A stretch of 64,000 bases of DNA from Mycobacterium sp. 3519A (GCF_900240945.1 NZ_OESG01000014.1:1904015-1968014), one strand, 5' to 3'. Positions 51,897 to 60,581 are shown, numbered from the stretch's first letter. Program-made: numbers and translations. The notes: generated by a model from the sequence alone, not told the origin.

Positions 51897-54800
51897 TCAC
51901 GCCAGTTCAGTCATCTCGCGGGCGCGATCGATGTGCCCCTCGAATTCAAGCGATTCCGCCATCGCACGATAGCGCCTCGCGTATACACCAAAGTCGACGT
52001 CGTCACCCAGTGCTCGGGCTTGTAGCGCGCGCAGCTTCAGCACCCAGATATCGCGCATGGCCCAACTCAATTCGGGCCGAAGATCGGCCAGCCGATCAAT
52101 CTGGAATTGCGCTTCGGCCAGATCGCCTTCGGTGCCGCGCTCCAACAGCGTTTCCACCAGCAGACCGGACATCAAGACCGCGAAGAAGGGTCGCCCCGCC
52201 TCGTAGAGGCCATTGGCCGCTTCGCGAAGCACCGGTATCGCCGAATCGAAGTCACCACGCTTGGCCCTCTCCCTGGCGATCATCGAATCGCCGACGGGCA
52301 CCAGGAACGGTATCGGCTCGCGTAACCACATGTCGCGGACCTGCGTCAGCAGTTCCAGCCCCCGGTCGCGGTCGGCCTCAGCGTCTTGATCCACCAGCGC
52401 CGCGGCAAGCGCGTACGTCACGATGCTCACAGCCGCGTTGCTGGATTTCTCGGCGCTTCGCACCGCGTCCTCGATCGCACGCACCGCGGCGTCGTCGGCG
52501 TGACACACTCCGTAGCTGATCGGTAACCCGCGCGTCCAGCCCACGACCATCGCGAGCGTCGTCGGATCGCTGGCTTGGGCGGTAGCCAAGGCGTCGATCA
52601 AGTGCTGGCGCCATCCGGGCCGACCGAGCCACCACAATGCGACGCTCCGCCAAGCCAGCGCGGCCGCCAACGGTGAACCGAAACCGAAGCCCGCACCCGA
52701 GGCGGGGTCTCCCTCGGTGAGATCGATAACCTTCTGCGACCATCGCAGGATTTCACCGAATTCGCCGACGTCGAACCAGTTGTTGAAGGCGATGAACGCC
52801 GCACCCACCGTCTGGGCGGGGTCACCGAACGACTCGAGCAGCGCCATCTGTTCGCAAGCCAACCGGGACCCCTCGGGGGACCGCCCGGTGTACATGAGTT
52901 CGGTGGTCAGGCCCGTCATGCCGGTGGCGAGTGACACCTTGTCGCCCGCCAGGTCGCACAATGCGCGCAGCTCCTCGAAGAGCCCCCTGGTGTCCTGGAT
53001 GGCTTGCCATCCGTTGGCGCACAGCATCGTTCGCGGAGCGATACGCATAGCCAACCGGTCCGAGTCATCGTGAGGCAGCCGGTCCGCGATCCGAAGCGCT
53101 CGTTCCCAGCTGATCCGCGCGGCGCGGACATCGCGGTTGGCTGACCATGCGCCTGCGCGCATATGCCAGCCAAACGCAGCGTGCAGTTCGCCCGCCGATT
53201 CCAGATGTTCCGCTATCAGCGCAGCGTTCTGCTCGGCCGACTCCTCGCTGTCCGCCTCGATGGTCGCGGCGAGGCGGCGATGCCACTCGGCGCGATCGGA
53301 TTTCAACTGCGACTCGTAGGCCACCGCCCGAATGAGTGGGTGACGGAAGGCGTACTCAGCGTGTGGGGTGAACCGCACCTGGTCGATGAGTTCAACACTG
53401 AGCAACTCCTCGACGGCCGGTTGGAGCCCCATGGCCGCAAGCAGTTCCGACCCGAACCGAGCTCCTATCACCGAGGCTGCGGTCAATGTTCGCTTGGCCT
53501 GGGCGGTCAATCGGTCGATGCGCGCTTCGATAGCGGCCTGCACGGTGGCGGGCACGCTGAGGGTGTCGATGCCGGCATGGCAGACGTAGTTCCCATGCCC
53601 TCCGGTGAGGACTTTGCGCTGCGCCAACTCGCGCACCATCTCCTCGGCGAAGAATGGATTTCCTGCAGCGCGTTCGGCGATGATCGTCGCCACCTCCACC
53701 ACCGAGGAATTCGCACCCAGCAAGGCGGTCAGAAGTGCCTCGGTATCCGAATCACCCAGTGGGGCAAGGGATATCGTTTGAGCACCGGGTGCTTGCGTCA
53801 ACGCCCCGCGATACTCCGGGCGATAGGTGATCAACACCATCGACGGGGTTCGCGCAATCACGGTGAGGAAGTCGGCCAGCATCGACTCGCTGACGGTGTC
53901 AATCCAGTGCACATCCTCGACTATGAAGAGCGTTGGCTTTGTGCGCGCCAACGTCACCGAGTTGACCAGCGATGCCAATCTGCGCCGGCGCGTATCCGGG
54001 TCACCCGCGGCCAGCAGCATGTCGGGATCGGCGATACCGAGAAGGTCGTCGAGCAGCAGCAGATCGTCGTCACCGGCCTCTGCCACTTCTTCCCGGACGC
54101 GTTGCCGGGCGGCATCGCCGTCCAGATCGGAGATGCCGACCACGTTCCGCAGCAACTCCGACACCACCCCGAACGGGATGTCGCTGGTATGGGATTCGCA
54201 GAAGACGCAGTGCACGTCGGCCCCGCGTGCCGACGCCAGCGCGGCGACCTCCCGAGCGACTCGCGACTTGCCTATCCCTGGCGCCCCCGTCACGTTGACG
54301 ACGCCCCCGGTGCCATGCACAGTGAGTTCCACAAGCGCGTCCAGGGCGGCCATCTCCCAGCGACGGCCGACAAGGGTCGCCTCCTGTCGGGTCTTGACAC
54401 CGTGCCCCGGCCTCATCCCAAGCAGTCGACGTGCGGGCACGGGCGTCCGAAAACCTTTGATGTGCACCAGTTCCCGCTCGTCCAACACGGCGGTGGCCTC
54501 GACGAGCCTGGCGGTGGTCTCGCTGACCATCACACCACCGGGTGCGGCGACCGATTCCATCCGCTGCGCCAATCCGACCTGTTCACCGACAGCGGTGTAA
54601 CCGAATGAACCTGATCCGATTTGACCCGCAACAACCTGTCCGGAGTTCAGTCCGACTCGCAACTGAAATGTGATGGCGTCACGACGCTCGACGTCGACTG
54701 CCAGGCGAGCGGCTTCCTTTTGGATCTCCAACGCCGCCAGGCACGCGCGCACGGCGTGATCCTCCAATGCAATCGGCGCGCCGAACAACGCCATGATCCC

Positions 54801-54953
54801 GTCGCCGGTGAACTTGTCCAGCGTCCCGCCGTAGCGCTGCACCACCGTCGCGCTGCGGTCCACCAATTCGGTCATGATCTCGTGTAGTCGTTCGATATCG
54901 AGGGCAGCCGCGATATCCATCGAGCGAACGACGTCGGCGAAGAGCACCGTCAC
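51897..54953 (-). CDS. Class III cyclase fused to AAA ATPase and TPR-like region (start uncertain)
   Basis: About 1018 residues from the GTG used here. The cyclase domain has metal Asp7 (VTVLFADVVRSM) and the second Asp (KFTGDGIMALFG), with the YTAVGEQVGLAQRMESVAAPGG segment usual for this branch. The ATPase has Walker A GAPGIGKS (223-230) and Walker B TLFIVEDVHWID. The C-terminus is TPR-like; there is no helix-turn-helix. The usual EYKQ residues before the first strand are encoded upstream of 54953, but that frame has no ATG/GTG/TTG until it lies far inside the divergent SRPBCC gene. Such cyclase-ATPase fusions are common in mycobacteria and little studied. Confidence 0.85.
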   Translation of the reverse strand: MTVLFADVVRSMDIAAALDIERLHEIMTELVDRSATVVQRYGGTLDKFTGDGIMALFGAPIALEDHAVRACLAALEIQKEAARLAVDVERRDAITFQLRVGLNSGQVVAGQIGSGSFGYTAVGEQVGLAQRMESVAAPGGVMVSETTARLVEATAVLDERELVHIKGFRTPVPARRLLGMRPGHGVKTRQEATLVGRRWEMAALDALVELTVHGTGGVVNVTGAPGIGKSRVAREVAALASARGADVHCVFCESHTSDIPFGVVSELLRNVVGISDLDGDAARQRVREEVAEAGDDDLLLLDDLLGIADPDMLLAAGDPDTRRRRLASLVNSVTLARTKPTLFIVEDVHWIDTVSESMLADFLTVIARTPSMVLITYRPEYRGALTQAPGAQTISLAPLGDSDTEALLTALLGANSSVVEVATIIAERAAGNPFFAEEMVRELAQRKVLTGGHGNYVCHAGIDTLSVPATVQAAIEARIDRLTAQAKRTLTAASVIGARFGSELLAAMGLQPAVEELLSVELIDQVRFTPHAEYAFRHPLIRAVAYESQLKSDRAEWHRRLAATIEADSEESAEQNAALIAEHLESAGELHAAFGWHMRAGAWSANRDVRAARISWERALRIADRLPHDDSDRLAMRIAPRTMLCANGWQAIQDTRGLFEELRALCDLAGDKVSLATGMTGLTTELMYTGRSPEGSRLACEQMALLESFGDPAQTVGAAFIAFNNWFDVGEFGEILRWSQKVIDLTEGDPASGAGFGFGSPLAAALAWRSVALWWLGRPGWRQHLIDALATAQASDPTTLAMVVGWTRGLPISYGVCHADDAAVRAIEDAVRSAEKSSNAAVSIVTYALAAALVDQDAEADRDRGLELLTQVRDMWLREPIPFLVPVGDSMIARERAKRGDFDSAIPVLREAANGLYEAGRPFFAVLMSGLLVETLLERGTEGDLAEAQFQIDRLADLRPELSWAMRDIWVLKLRALQARALGDDVDFGVYARRYRAMAESLEFEGHIDRAREMTELA

Positions 54954-55142
54954 CTGTTTGTACTCGGCTGGCTGCGCACCGTTACCCGGCCGGCAGACCC
55001 CCGCTGCCGGTCCGTTCGGGTCATCCGCCGCCTCGGCGACCCAGGCTGACTGACTGATCCAGAAAGCGTAGAGCCTTCGGTTGGGCGAGATGGCGATATT
55101 GACGTGTGTGTAGTTTTTGTGCCGAATGGCTACGGTCTCTCT

Positions 55143-55586
55143 ATGGCCGTCACCGAGGCACGGGAGATCCTCATCGACGCGACACCGGACGAGATCATGA
55201 ATGTGCTGTTTGACCTGGAGTCGCTGACGCAGTGGTCGCCGGCGCATCAGAAGGTCGAAATACTGGAGCGCGACGAGGCGGGCCACCCCCGGCGGTCGCG
55301 GCAGGTGGTCAAGATCGTCGGTGTCAGCGACGAGCAAGTGCTCGACTACACGGTGCACGACGACGGCGTGAGCTGGACGCTGGTGAGCTCCAAACAACAG
55401 CGTGCGCAGGCTGCCCGCTACACGCTGACACCCACCGCCGCAGGCACCCGGGTTCGTTTCGAGCTCACCGTCGATCCGCTCGTGCCGCTGCCCGGCTTCC
55501 TGATCAAGCGCGGCGCCAAGGGTTTGATGGACACCGCCACCGAAGGATTGCGAAAGCGAGTTCTCGAAGTGCGCGGAGGCGGCTGA
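55143..55586 (+). CDS. SRPBCC family protein (Rv0854-like)
   Basis: A 147-residue START-like protein (AREILIDATPDEIMNVLFDLESLTQWSPAHQKVEIL to IKRGAKGLMDTATEGLRKRVLEV). ATG at 55143 is the start; the frame opens at 55104 but those residues are not conserved. It begins the SRPBCC-far-SRPBCC-SRPBCC block conserved, from memory, as Rv0854-Rv0857. The divergent cyclase-ATPase lies 190 bases away. Confidence 0.88.
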   Translation: MAVTEAREILIDATPDEIMNVLFDLESLTQWSPAHQKVEILERDEAGHPRRSRQVVKIVGVSDEQVLDYTVHDDGVSWTLVSSKQQRAQAARYTLTPTAAGTRVRFELTVDPLVPLPGFLIKRGAKGLMDTATEGLRKRVLEVRGGG

Positions 55587-55600
55587 GTTACGTTGCTTCG

Positions 55601-56677
55601 ATGACCAACACCGGACCCCTGGCCGGGGTGAAGGTCCTCGAACTCGGCGGCATCGGACCGGGCCCGCACGCCGCGATGGTGCTCGCCGATCTCGGCGCCG
55701 ACGTGGTGCGGGTGCGCAGGCCGGGTGGCCTGCAGATTCCCGCCGAGGAGTCGGACCTGCTGCATCGCGGTAAGCGCATCGTCGATCTCGACGTCAAGAA
55801 GGAACCGGCGAAGCTGCTGGGCTTGGCGACCAAGGCCGACGTGCTGCTCGACGGCTTCCGGCCGGGCACCTGCGAGCGCCTCGGCATCGGGCCCGACGAC
55901 TGCGCGGCGGTCAACCCGCGGCTGATCTACGCCCGCATCACCGGCTGGGGGCAGCACGGGCCCATGGCACAGGTCGCGGGCCACGACATCAACTACCTGT
56001 CGCAGACCGGGGCGCTGTCGGCGATCGGCTACCGCGACCGCCCGCCGGTGGCGCCGCTGAATCTGGTCGCGGACTTCGGCGGCGGGTCGATGTTCGTCCT
56101 GCTCGGCATCGTCGCGGCGCTATACGAACGGGAACGGTCGGACAAAGGCCAGGTGATCGACGCCGCGATGGTCGACGGCGTGTCGATCCTGGCGCAGATG
56201 GCGTGGACCATGAAGTCGACCGGCTCGCTGAAAGACGAGCGCGAATCGTTCATGCTCGACGGCGGCGCGCCGTTCTACCGCACCTACGAGACCGCCGACG
56301 GCAAGTACATGGCAGTCGGCGCGATCGAACCGCAGTTCTTTGCCCAACTGCTGGCCGGCCTCGGTTTGTCGGCCGAGGACGTCACCCAACTCGACGCGGC
56401 GGCTTTCCCGGACGTCCACAAGTTGTTCGCGGAGAAGTTTGCAGGCAAGACTCGCGACGAATGGACCGAGATCTTTGCGGGCACCGATGCATGCGTGACT
56501 CCGGTGCTCACCTGGCGTGAGGCCGCCCAAAACGAACACCTCAGGGCGCGCTCAACAATGGTTACTGTCAATGGTGTTGATCAAGCAGCGCCTGCCCCGC
56601 GGTTCTCCCGCACCCCGGCGGGCCCCGTCGGCTCACCGCCTCAGTCGACCACGCCCTTCGACAAAATCGACTGGTGA
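55601..56677 (+). CDS. far: CoA-transferase family III protein (fatty acid-CoA racemase, Far)
   Basis: A 358-residue member of CoA-transferase family III, close to alpha-methylacyl-CoA racemases. LELGGIGPGPHAAMVLADLGADVVRV is the nucleotide/CoA motif, with GWGQHGPMAQVAGHDINYL and the catalytic residues His (GHDINY) and Asp (LNLVADFGGG). It probably epimerises a 2-methyl branch in an acyl-CoA or moves CoA between acids. The ATG lies 14 bases after the SRPBCC stop. The same arrangement is recalled for Rv0855 (far). Confidence 0.9.
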   Translation: MTNTGPLAGVKVLELGGIGPGPHAAMVLADLGADVVRVRRPGGLQIPAEESDLLHRGKRIVDLDVKKEPAKLLGLATKADVLLDGFRPGTCERLGIGPDDCAAVNPRLIYARITGWGQHGPMAQVAGHDINYLSQTGALSAIGYRDRPPVAPLNLVADFGGGSMFVLLGIVAALYERERSDKGQVIDAAMVDGVSILAQMAWTMKSTGSLKDERESFMLDGGAPFYRTYETADGKYMAVGAIEPQFFAQLLAGLGLSAEDVTQLDAAAFPDVHKLFAEKFAGKTRDEWTEIFAGTDACVTPVLTWREAAQNEHLRARSTMVTVNGVDQAAPAPRFSRTPAGPVGSPPQSTTPFDKIDW

Positions 56678-56736
56678 GATAAATTAGCTGCAAAACGGGC
56701 TGCGGTTCGTCAGTGAGTTAGCTAGACTCTGCCAGT

Positions 56737-57180
56737 ATGGCTGTCCGGGCATCGCGAGAGGTCGTCTTCGAGGCGTCGCCTGAAGCGATTCTGGAGGCGC
56801 TCGCCGACATCGAGTCAGTGCCGGATTGGTCCCCTGTGCACAAGAAGGCCGAGGTGATCGACCGGCATCCCGACGGTAAGCCGCGCCACGTCAAGGCGAC
56901 GTTCAAGATCATGGGCATCACCGAGAAGGAAATGCTCGAGTACAACTGGGGCCCCCGGTGGATGGTGTGGGACGCAAAGGCGACGTTCAACCAACGCGGC
57001 CAACACGTCGAGTACAACCTGACACCCGAGGGCGACGACAGGACGCGGGTGCGCTTCGACATCATCCTCGATCTGGGCGCCCCCATCCCCGAGTTCCTGA
57101 TCAAGCGGGCCAAGCAGATCGTGCTCGACGTCGCCACCGAGAGCCTGCGTAAGCAGGTCATGGAGAAGTACGCGTCGTAG
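56737..57180 (+). CDS. SRPBCC family protein (Rv0856-like)
   Basis: A 147-residue START-like protein (SREVVFEASPEAILEALADIESVPDWSPVHKKAEVID to LIKRAKQIVLDVATESLRKQVMEKYAS), paralogue of the neighbours. It lies 59 bases after far and 11 bases before the next paralogue, so it is probably in the same operon. Ligand unknown, but the family binds hydrophobic molecules. Confidence 0.88.
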   Translation: MAVRASREVVFEASPEAILEALADIESVPDWSPVHKKAEVIDRHPDGKPRHVKATFKIMGITEKEMLEYNWGPRWMVWDAKATFNQRGQHVEYNLTPEGDDRTRVRFDIILDLGAPIPEFLIKRAKQIVLDVATESLRKQVMEKYAS

Positions 57181-57191
57181 GTCCACCGGTC

Positions 57192-57650
57192 GTGGCCGTC
57201 CGAACATCACGCAAGCTCGTGATCGAGGCATCGCCGGAAGCCATCATGGATGCGCTGGCCGACGTGGAGGCCCTGCTGTCGTATACGCCGGCGTACCGCA
57301 GGGTCGAGGTGATCGACAGGCATGACGACGGGCGCCCGCATCACGTCCGTCTTGCGGTCAGGGTGCTCGGCAGGCTCGACGAGGAGATTCTGGAATTTCG
57401 TTGGGGCCCAAACTGGTTGGTGTGGGACGCGCAGCGAACCAAGCAGCAGTATGCCCAGCATGTGGAGTACACCCTGCGGCCCGACCACGTCGGCGCGTCC
57501 ACCACCGTCACGGTCGACGTCACCGTCGAACCCGACTCATTCATCCCGGACTACTTCATCAAGCGGGCCGGCAAGACCATCATCGACGCGGCCAACGAGG
57601 GTCTGAGACAGCGAGTGTTGAGGGGCAAGGGTTCCGATCAAACCGAGTAG
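57192..57650 (+). CDS. SRPBCC family protein (Rv0857-like)
   Basis: A 152-residue START-like protein, start GTG, closely related to the preceding gene (SRKLVIEASPEAIMDALADVEALLSYTPAYRRVEVIDRHDDGRPHHV). It ends with a few extra residues. It is third of the far-linked SRPBCC set. Tandem placement and near-equal length show recent duplication. Confidence 0.88.
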   Translation: MAVRTSRKLVIEASPEAIMDALADVEALLSYTPAYRRVEVIDRHDDGRPHHVRLAVRVLGRLDEEILEFRWGPNWLVWDAQRTKQQYAQHVEYTLRPDHVGASTTVTVDVTVEPDSFIPDYFIKRAGKTIIDAANEGLRQRVLRGKGSDQTE

Positions 57651-57689
57651 ATCGGAATAGCCGGGCTCGGGCCCGCGGTTGCTCGCGGT

Positions 57690-58607
57690 ATGCCGACAGG
57701 AATCGTGCTCTTCCCCAATCCGCAAGCCCCCAACCTCGTCGACGATGTGATCGGGCAGGCCTCCCGCGCATACGAGCTCGGTGTCAGGCAGGTTTGGCTG
57801 GCCCAGCAGCTCGACCACGACGCGATATCGCTCGCGGGTCTAGTTGGCGCGGCGGTGCCCGGGCTCGGCGTCGGGACGTCGGTGGTGCCGATCAACCCGC
57901 GCCATCCGCTGATCGTCGCGTCGTTGGCGCAGACGGCGCAGGCCGCGTCGCACGGCAACTTCAGTCTCGGCCTCGGGTTGGGCGCGCACGAGCCGGAACG
58001 GCAGGCGTTCGGCGTGTCGTGGCCCAACACCATCACACGCCTACGCGAACACCTCACCGTGCTGAGGTCGATCTTCGACACTGGGGCCGTCGACTTCAGC
58101 GGCACCGAGATCAACGCACATTCTGGTTGGCCGGTGCGCGTCGCGGGAGGCACACCGGTACCCGTCTACGTCGCGGCGATGGGGCCGAAGGCGCTGCAGG
58201 TGACGGGCGAATTAGCCGATGGCACATTGCCTTTCATCGCCGGCCCGCGTGCCATCGAGGAGTTCATCGAACCGACGATCGCGAAGGCGGCCGCCGACGC
58301 AGGCAGGCCCAAACCAAAGGTCATCGCCTCGGTGCCGGTGCTGGTGTCCGACGACGTCGAATCCGCGAAGCGGGTGGCGGCGCAGGAACTCGGGTTCTAC
58401 GCGACGATCCCCTCGTATCAGAAGGTGATCGCCAGGGAACGGGTCGACAGTGTGGCCGACCTCGCCGTGGTGGGGTCCGCGGAATCGGTGGCGCGTCAGC
58501 TCAAACGCTACCTGGACGCCGGGGCGACCGACGTCGTGCTCAGCGCGATCGACCGCACCGATCCGGCGCAGGCCGAAGAACTCTGGGCCGTCGCCGCTTC
58601 ACTCTGA
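57690..58607 (+). CDS. LLM-class F420-dependent oxidoreductase
   Basis: A 305-residue luciferase-like TIM-barrel protein. The opening MPTGIVLFPNPQAPNLVDDVIGQASRAYELGVRQVWLAQQLDHDAISLAG, ALGTSVVPINPRHP-type strand and GLGLGAHEPE loop are typical of the mycobacterial F420-dependent TIGR03564-like group. It uses F420 to oxidise or reduce an unknown substrate. The ATG is 39 bases after the last SRPBCC gene. It converges on cbtB. Confidence 0.87.
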   Translation: MPTGIVLFPNPQAPNLVDDVIGQASRAYELGVRQVWLAQQLDHDAISLAGLVGAAVPGLGVGTSVVPINPRHPLIVASLAQTAQAASHGNFSLGLGLGAHEPERQAFGVSWPNTITRLREHLTVLRSIFDTGAVDFSGTEINAHSGWPVRVAGGTPVPVYVAAMGPKALQVTGELADGTLPFIAGPRAIEEFIEPTIAKAAADAGRPKPKVIASVPVLVSDDVESAKRVAAQELGFYATIPSYQKVIARERVDSVADLAVVGSAESVARQLKRYLDAGATDVVLSAIDRTDPAQAEELWAVAASL

Positions 58608-58610
58608 GTT

Positions 58611-58814
58611 CTAGTGGCAGGGGAAGCCCAGCAGATGACGGGCGTCGTGCATGAACTCATGAATCGCGGTGTTGGAACCGAAGATCGACGATGCGCCCTG
58701 GTCGAGGCCGACGAAGTAGAGCGTCAGCAACGCCAGTAGCACGGTGACGCTGAGCCACCCTGCGCCGGCCAGCGTGATCGACCGGCTCTTGACGATTGTT
58801 TCACTCATGTCCAT
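58611..58814 (-). CDS. cbtB: CbtB-like cobalt transport/chaperone subunit
   Basis: A 67-residue membrane protein. One transmembrane helix (ITLAGAGWLSVTVLLALLTLYFVGLDQ) is followed by the CbtB hallmark HEFMHDARHLLGFPCH with three His and one Cys as probable cobalt ligands. CbtB usually partners with CbtA, which is not seen here. Its place as the last gene of a cobalt-type nitrile hydratase operon suggests that it supplies cobalt to the enzyme. The ATG overlaps the accessory gene by 14 bases. Confidence 0.8.
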   Translation of the reverse strand: MDMSETIVKSRSITLAGAGWLSVTVLLALLTLYFVGLDQGASSIFGSNTAIHEFMHDARHLLGFPCH

Positions 58815-59091
58815 CTCCGTTCAGTTTCGGCGGCGCGGTCAGCAACCGGTGGTCGTCGATGACCTTCTCCAGCGCGGCCACCCAGTGGTCGTAGTACTGC
58901 CAGTCGCCGCGCCCGTCGGCTGGTGCACTCTCCCAGTCACCGATCGCCTCGATCAGGCTCTGCTGGAATTCGCTCCATTCGTAGTGGCCGAATTCGGACA
59001 GCGCCAACGCCAACCCGAACGCCCGCCGCTGCCATTCGTGCTCGAACTGTGGTGCGGCCTGATCGGTGGTGCAGGTGTCGTGCAGCCTCAT
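58801..59091 (-). CDS. Nitrile hydratase accessory protein (cobalt activator)
   Basis: A 96-residue protein of the nitrile hydratase accessory family (P14K/NhlE-like): FEHEWQRRAFGLALALSEFGHYEWSEFQQSLIEAIGDWE and YYDHWVAALEKVIDD resemble the beta subunit N-terminal region. It helps to insert cobalt by self-subunit swapping with the alpha subunit. ATG at 59091 overlaps the alpha-subunit stop by four bases. The longer frame upstream is a shadow of nthA. Confidence 0.85.
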   Translation of the reverse strand: MRLHDTCTTDQAAPQFEHEWQRRAFGLALALSEFGHYEWSEFQQSLIEAIGDWESAPADGRGDWQYYDHWVAALEKVIDDHRLLTAPPKLNGDGHE

Positions 59092-59711
59092 GACGCCTGC
59101 CCCGCCAACGCGACCCCCATCATGGACTCCGTCGTCACCAGATCCATCAGCATTTCGTCGGTGAAATCCTCGGTGCCCGAGGGCCGTTCGGGAATGACGA
59201 ACCAGCGGGAGTGTCCGCTGCTGTCCCATACCTTGATCTCGGTGTCGTCGGGCAGGTGCAGACCGACCTCGGCGAGCACCTTGCGCGGTTCGCGTGCAGC
59301 CCTAGCCCGGAACACCGGATCCTTGTACCAGTACGGCGGCAACCCCAGCACCGGCCACGGAAAGCACGAGCACAGCGTGCAGATGATCAGATTGTGTACG
59401 CCGGGGGAGTTGGCGACGGCCTGCAGGTGTTCACCCTCCGCGCCCGCCATGCCCTCGGGTAGGTCGAGCTCGGCGATCGCGGCGGGCGTGTCCGCGACCA
59501 CCCTGGCCGCGAAGTCGGGATCGGTCCACGCCCGCACGACGATCCGCTTACCGTTGAGCGGCGTCATCTCCGACTCGAAATAGGCCAGCACCTTGTCGAC
59601 CGTTTGCGGGTTGATCACCCCCTTGGAGATCAGAAGTGATTCCAGCGCTTCGACTTTCGATGCGCTGGACGCTTCCCGGTCGTCGGGATACTGAAACTGG
59701 CCGCTCATCAC
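59088..59711 (-). CDS. nthA: Nitrile hydratase alpha subunit, cobalt type
   Basis: A 207-residue alpha subunit. The metal-binding claw reads CTLCSC (Cys111, Cys114, Ser115, Cys116); Thr after the first Cys marks the cobalt type, Ser would be iron type. Cys114 and Cys116 are expected to become sulphinic and sulphenic acids. The segment following (FPWPVLGLPPYWYKDPVFRARAAREP) is typical. Nitrile hydratase converts nitriles to amides. The ATG overlaps the beta-subunit stop by four bases. Confidence 0.92.
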   Translation of the reverse strand: MMSGQFQYPDDREASSASKVEALESLLISKGVINPQTVDKVLAYFESEMTPLNGKRIVVRAWTDPDFAARVVADTPAAIAELDLPEGMAGAEGEHLQAVANSPGVHNLIICTLCSCFPWPVLGLPPYWYKDPVFRARAAREPRKVLAEVGLHLPDDTEIKVWDSSGHSRWFVIPERPSGTEDFTDEMLMDLVTTESMMGVALAGQAS

Positions 59712-60442
59712 ATACCTTCCAGGTAGGCCTCGAACAACTCGGCGTAGAACATCTGCGGGCCGGCCTCGGCACGCACGCCGAACAACTCTGGCGGTTCGAA
59801 CGCGACGATGTAGACGGGCATCGGGGCGCCGATGCCGTCGCCGGTCTCGACGAAGTAGGCGTAGTCGCCCTCGAAGATGCGCTCGACGATGCCGGTCTTA
59901 CCGCGCAGGTGGCCGGGCAGTCGGGTGTGCTCGGCGGCGGGCACGTTGGTGATTCGGACCTTGTCGCCGACGGCGAACTTGGGGTGCGCCACATCCCGCC
60001 GGGGGGAGTCGCCGTTGCGCAGGTAGCGCGTCACCTGGTCGTCGATCGCGGGCTGCGAATCGGGGAGGGCGGGCGGTTGGCCTGACGCCAATTCGGTTTG
60101 CCGCGAGGCCAGTTCGTCATCGGTCAGGTAGCCCTTGTCGATGAAGAACTGGGTGATGCCGCCCAACCACTTCTCGTAATAGCGGTACTTGAAGTAGTCG
60201 AACGGGTTCATCGCCTCGGCGCCGGTGCGCAAGTGGGCCCACGTCCAGTGCTCCGCGAACGTCGTCGGCACCTGATCGACCGGATACTTCGGCAGCGCGG
60301 CACTCAGGTGCCTGGACAGGCTCATCATCGCGACGTGGATGCCGAAGATGCGCTTCTCCCAGTCCTCGACGAACACCCGCCTCTCGAGGTTCTCCAGTTC
60401 GGGCAGCCCTTCCAGGCCACCGAGGTAGTGCTGCAACTTCAT
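59708..60442 (-). CDS. nthB: Nitrile hydratase beta subunit
   Basis: A 244-residue beta subunit. The N-terminus (FEDWEKRIFGIHVAMM type, HWTWAHLRTGAEAMNPFDYFKYRYYEKWLGGI) and the C-terminal SH3-like barrel (GDKVRITNVPAAEHTRLPGHLRGKTGIVERIFEGDYAYFVETG) are complete. It binds alpha and contributes two Arg to the active site. The order beta-alpha-accessory is usual for cobalt enzymes. A small hairpin overlaps its leader. It is divergent from a GlxA-like regulator across 139 bases. Confidence 0.92.
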   Translation of the reverse strand: MKLQHYLGGLEGLPELENLERRVFVEDWEKRIFGIHVAMMSLSRHLSAALPKYPVDQVPTTFAEHWTWAHLRTGAEAMNPFDYFKYRYYEKWLGGITQFFIDKGYLTDDELASRQTELASGQPPALPDSQPAIDDQVTRYLRNGDSPRRDVAHPKFAVGDKVRITNVPAAEHTRLPGHLRGKTGIVERIFEGDYAYFVETGDGIGAPMPVYIVAFEPPELFGVRAEAGPQMFYAELFEAYLEGM

Positions 60443-60445
60443 GCG

Positions 60446-60480
60446 GCCTGATTCCTTTCACGCGGGCGATGAAATCAGGC
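60446..60480 (-). promoter_or_regulatory. Leader hairpin at the nthB ribosome-binding site
   Basis: On the minus strand GCCTGATT (60480-60473) pairs with AATCAGGC (60453-60446) around a 19-base loop that contains the Shine-Dalgarno GAAAGG. The stem ends three bases before the ATG. It could tune translation of the nitrile hydratase operon. Confidence 0.4.
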
Positions 60481-60581
60481 TCCGGTCGCGTTGTTACGAA
60501 CGTGTTACACCGTGTTTTCCATCCGCGACGAACCAGGACGCCCGATACGCAAATCCGGACATCTCCGGAGGCGGTGCGGTG

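Noticed and set aside
54954..55397. Extension of the cyclase-ATPase to the first start of the frame at 55397
   Set aside because: It would be antisense to the first 250 bases of the SRPBCC gene and adds residues with no similarity to the family.
60490..60510. GTGT-T-ACAC palindrome between nthB and the GlxA-like regulator
   Set aside because: Nine bases with non-matching flanks; likely by chance.
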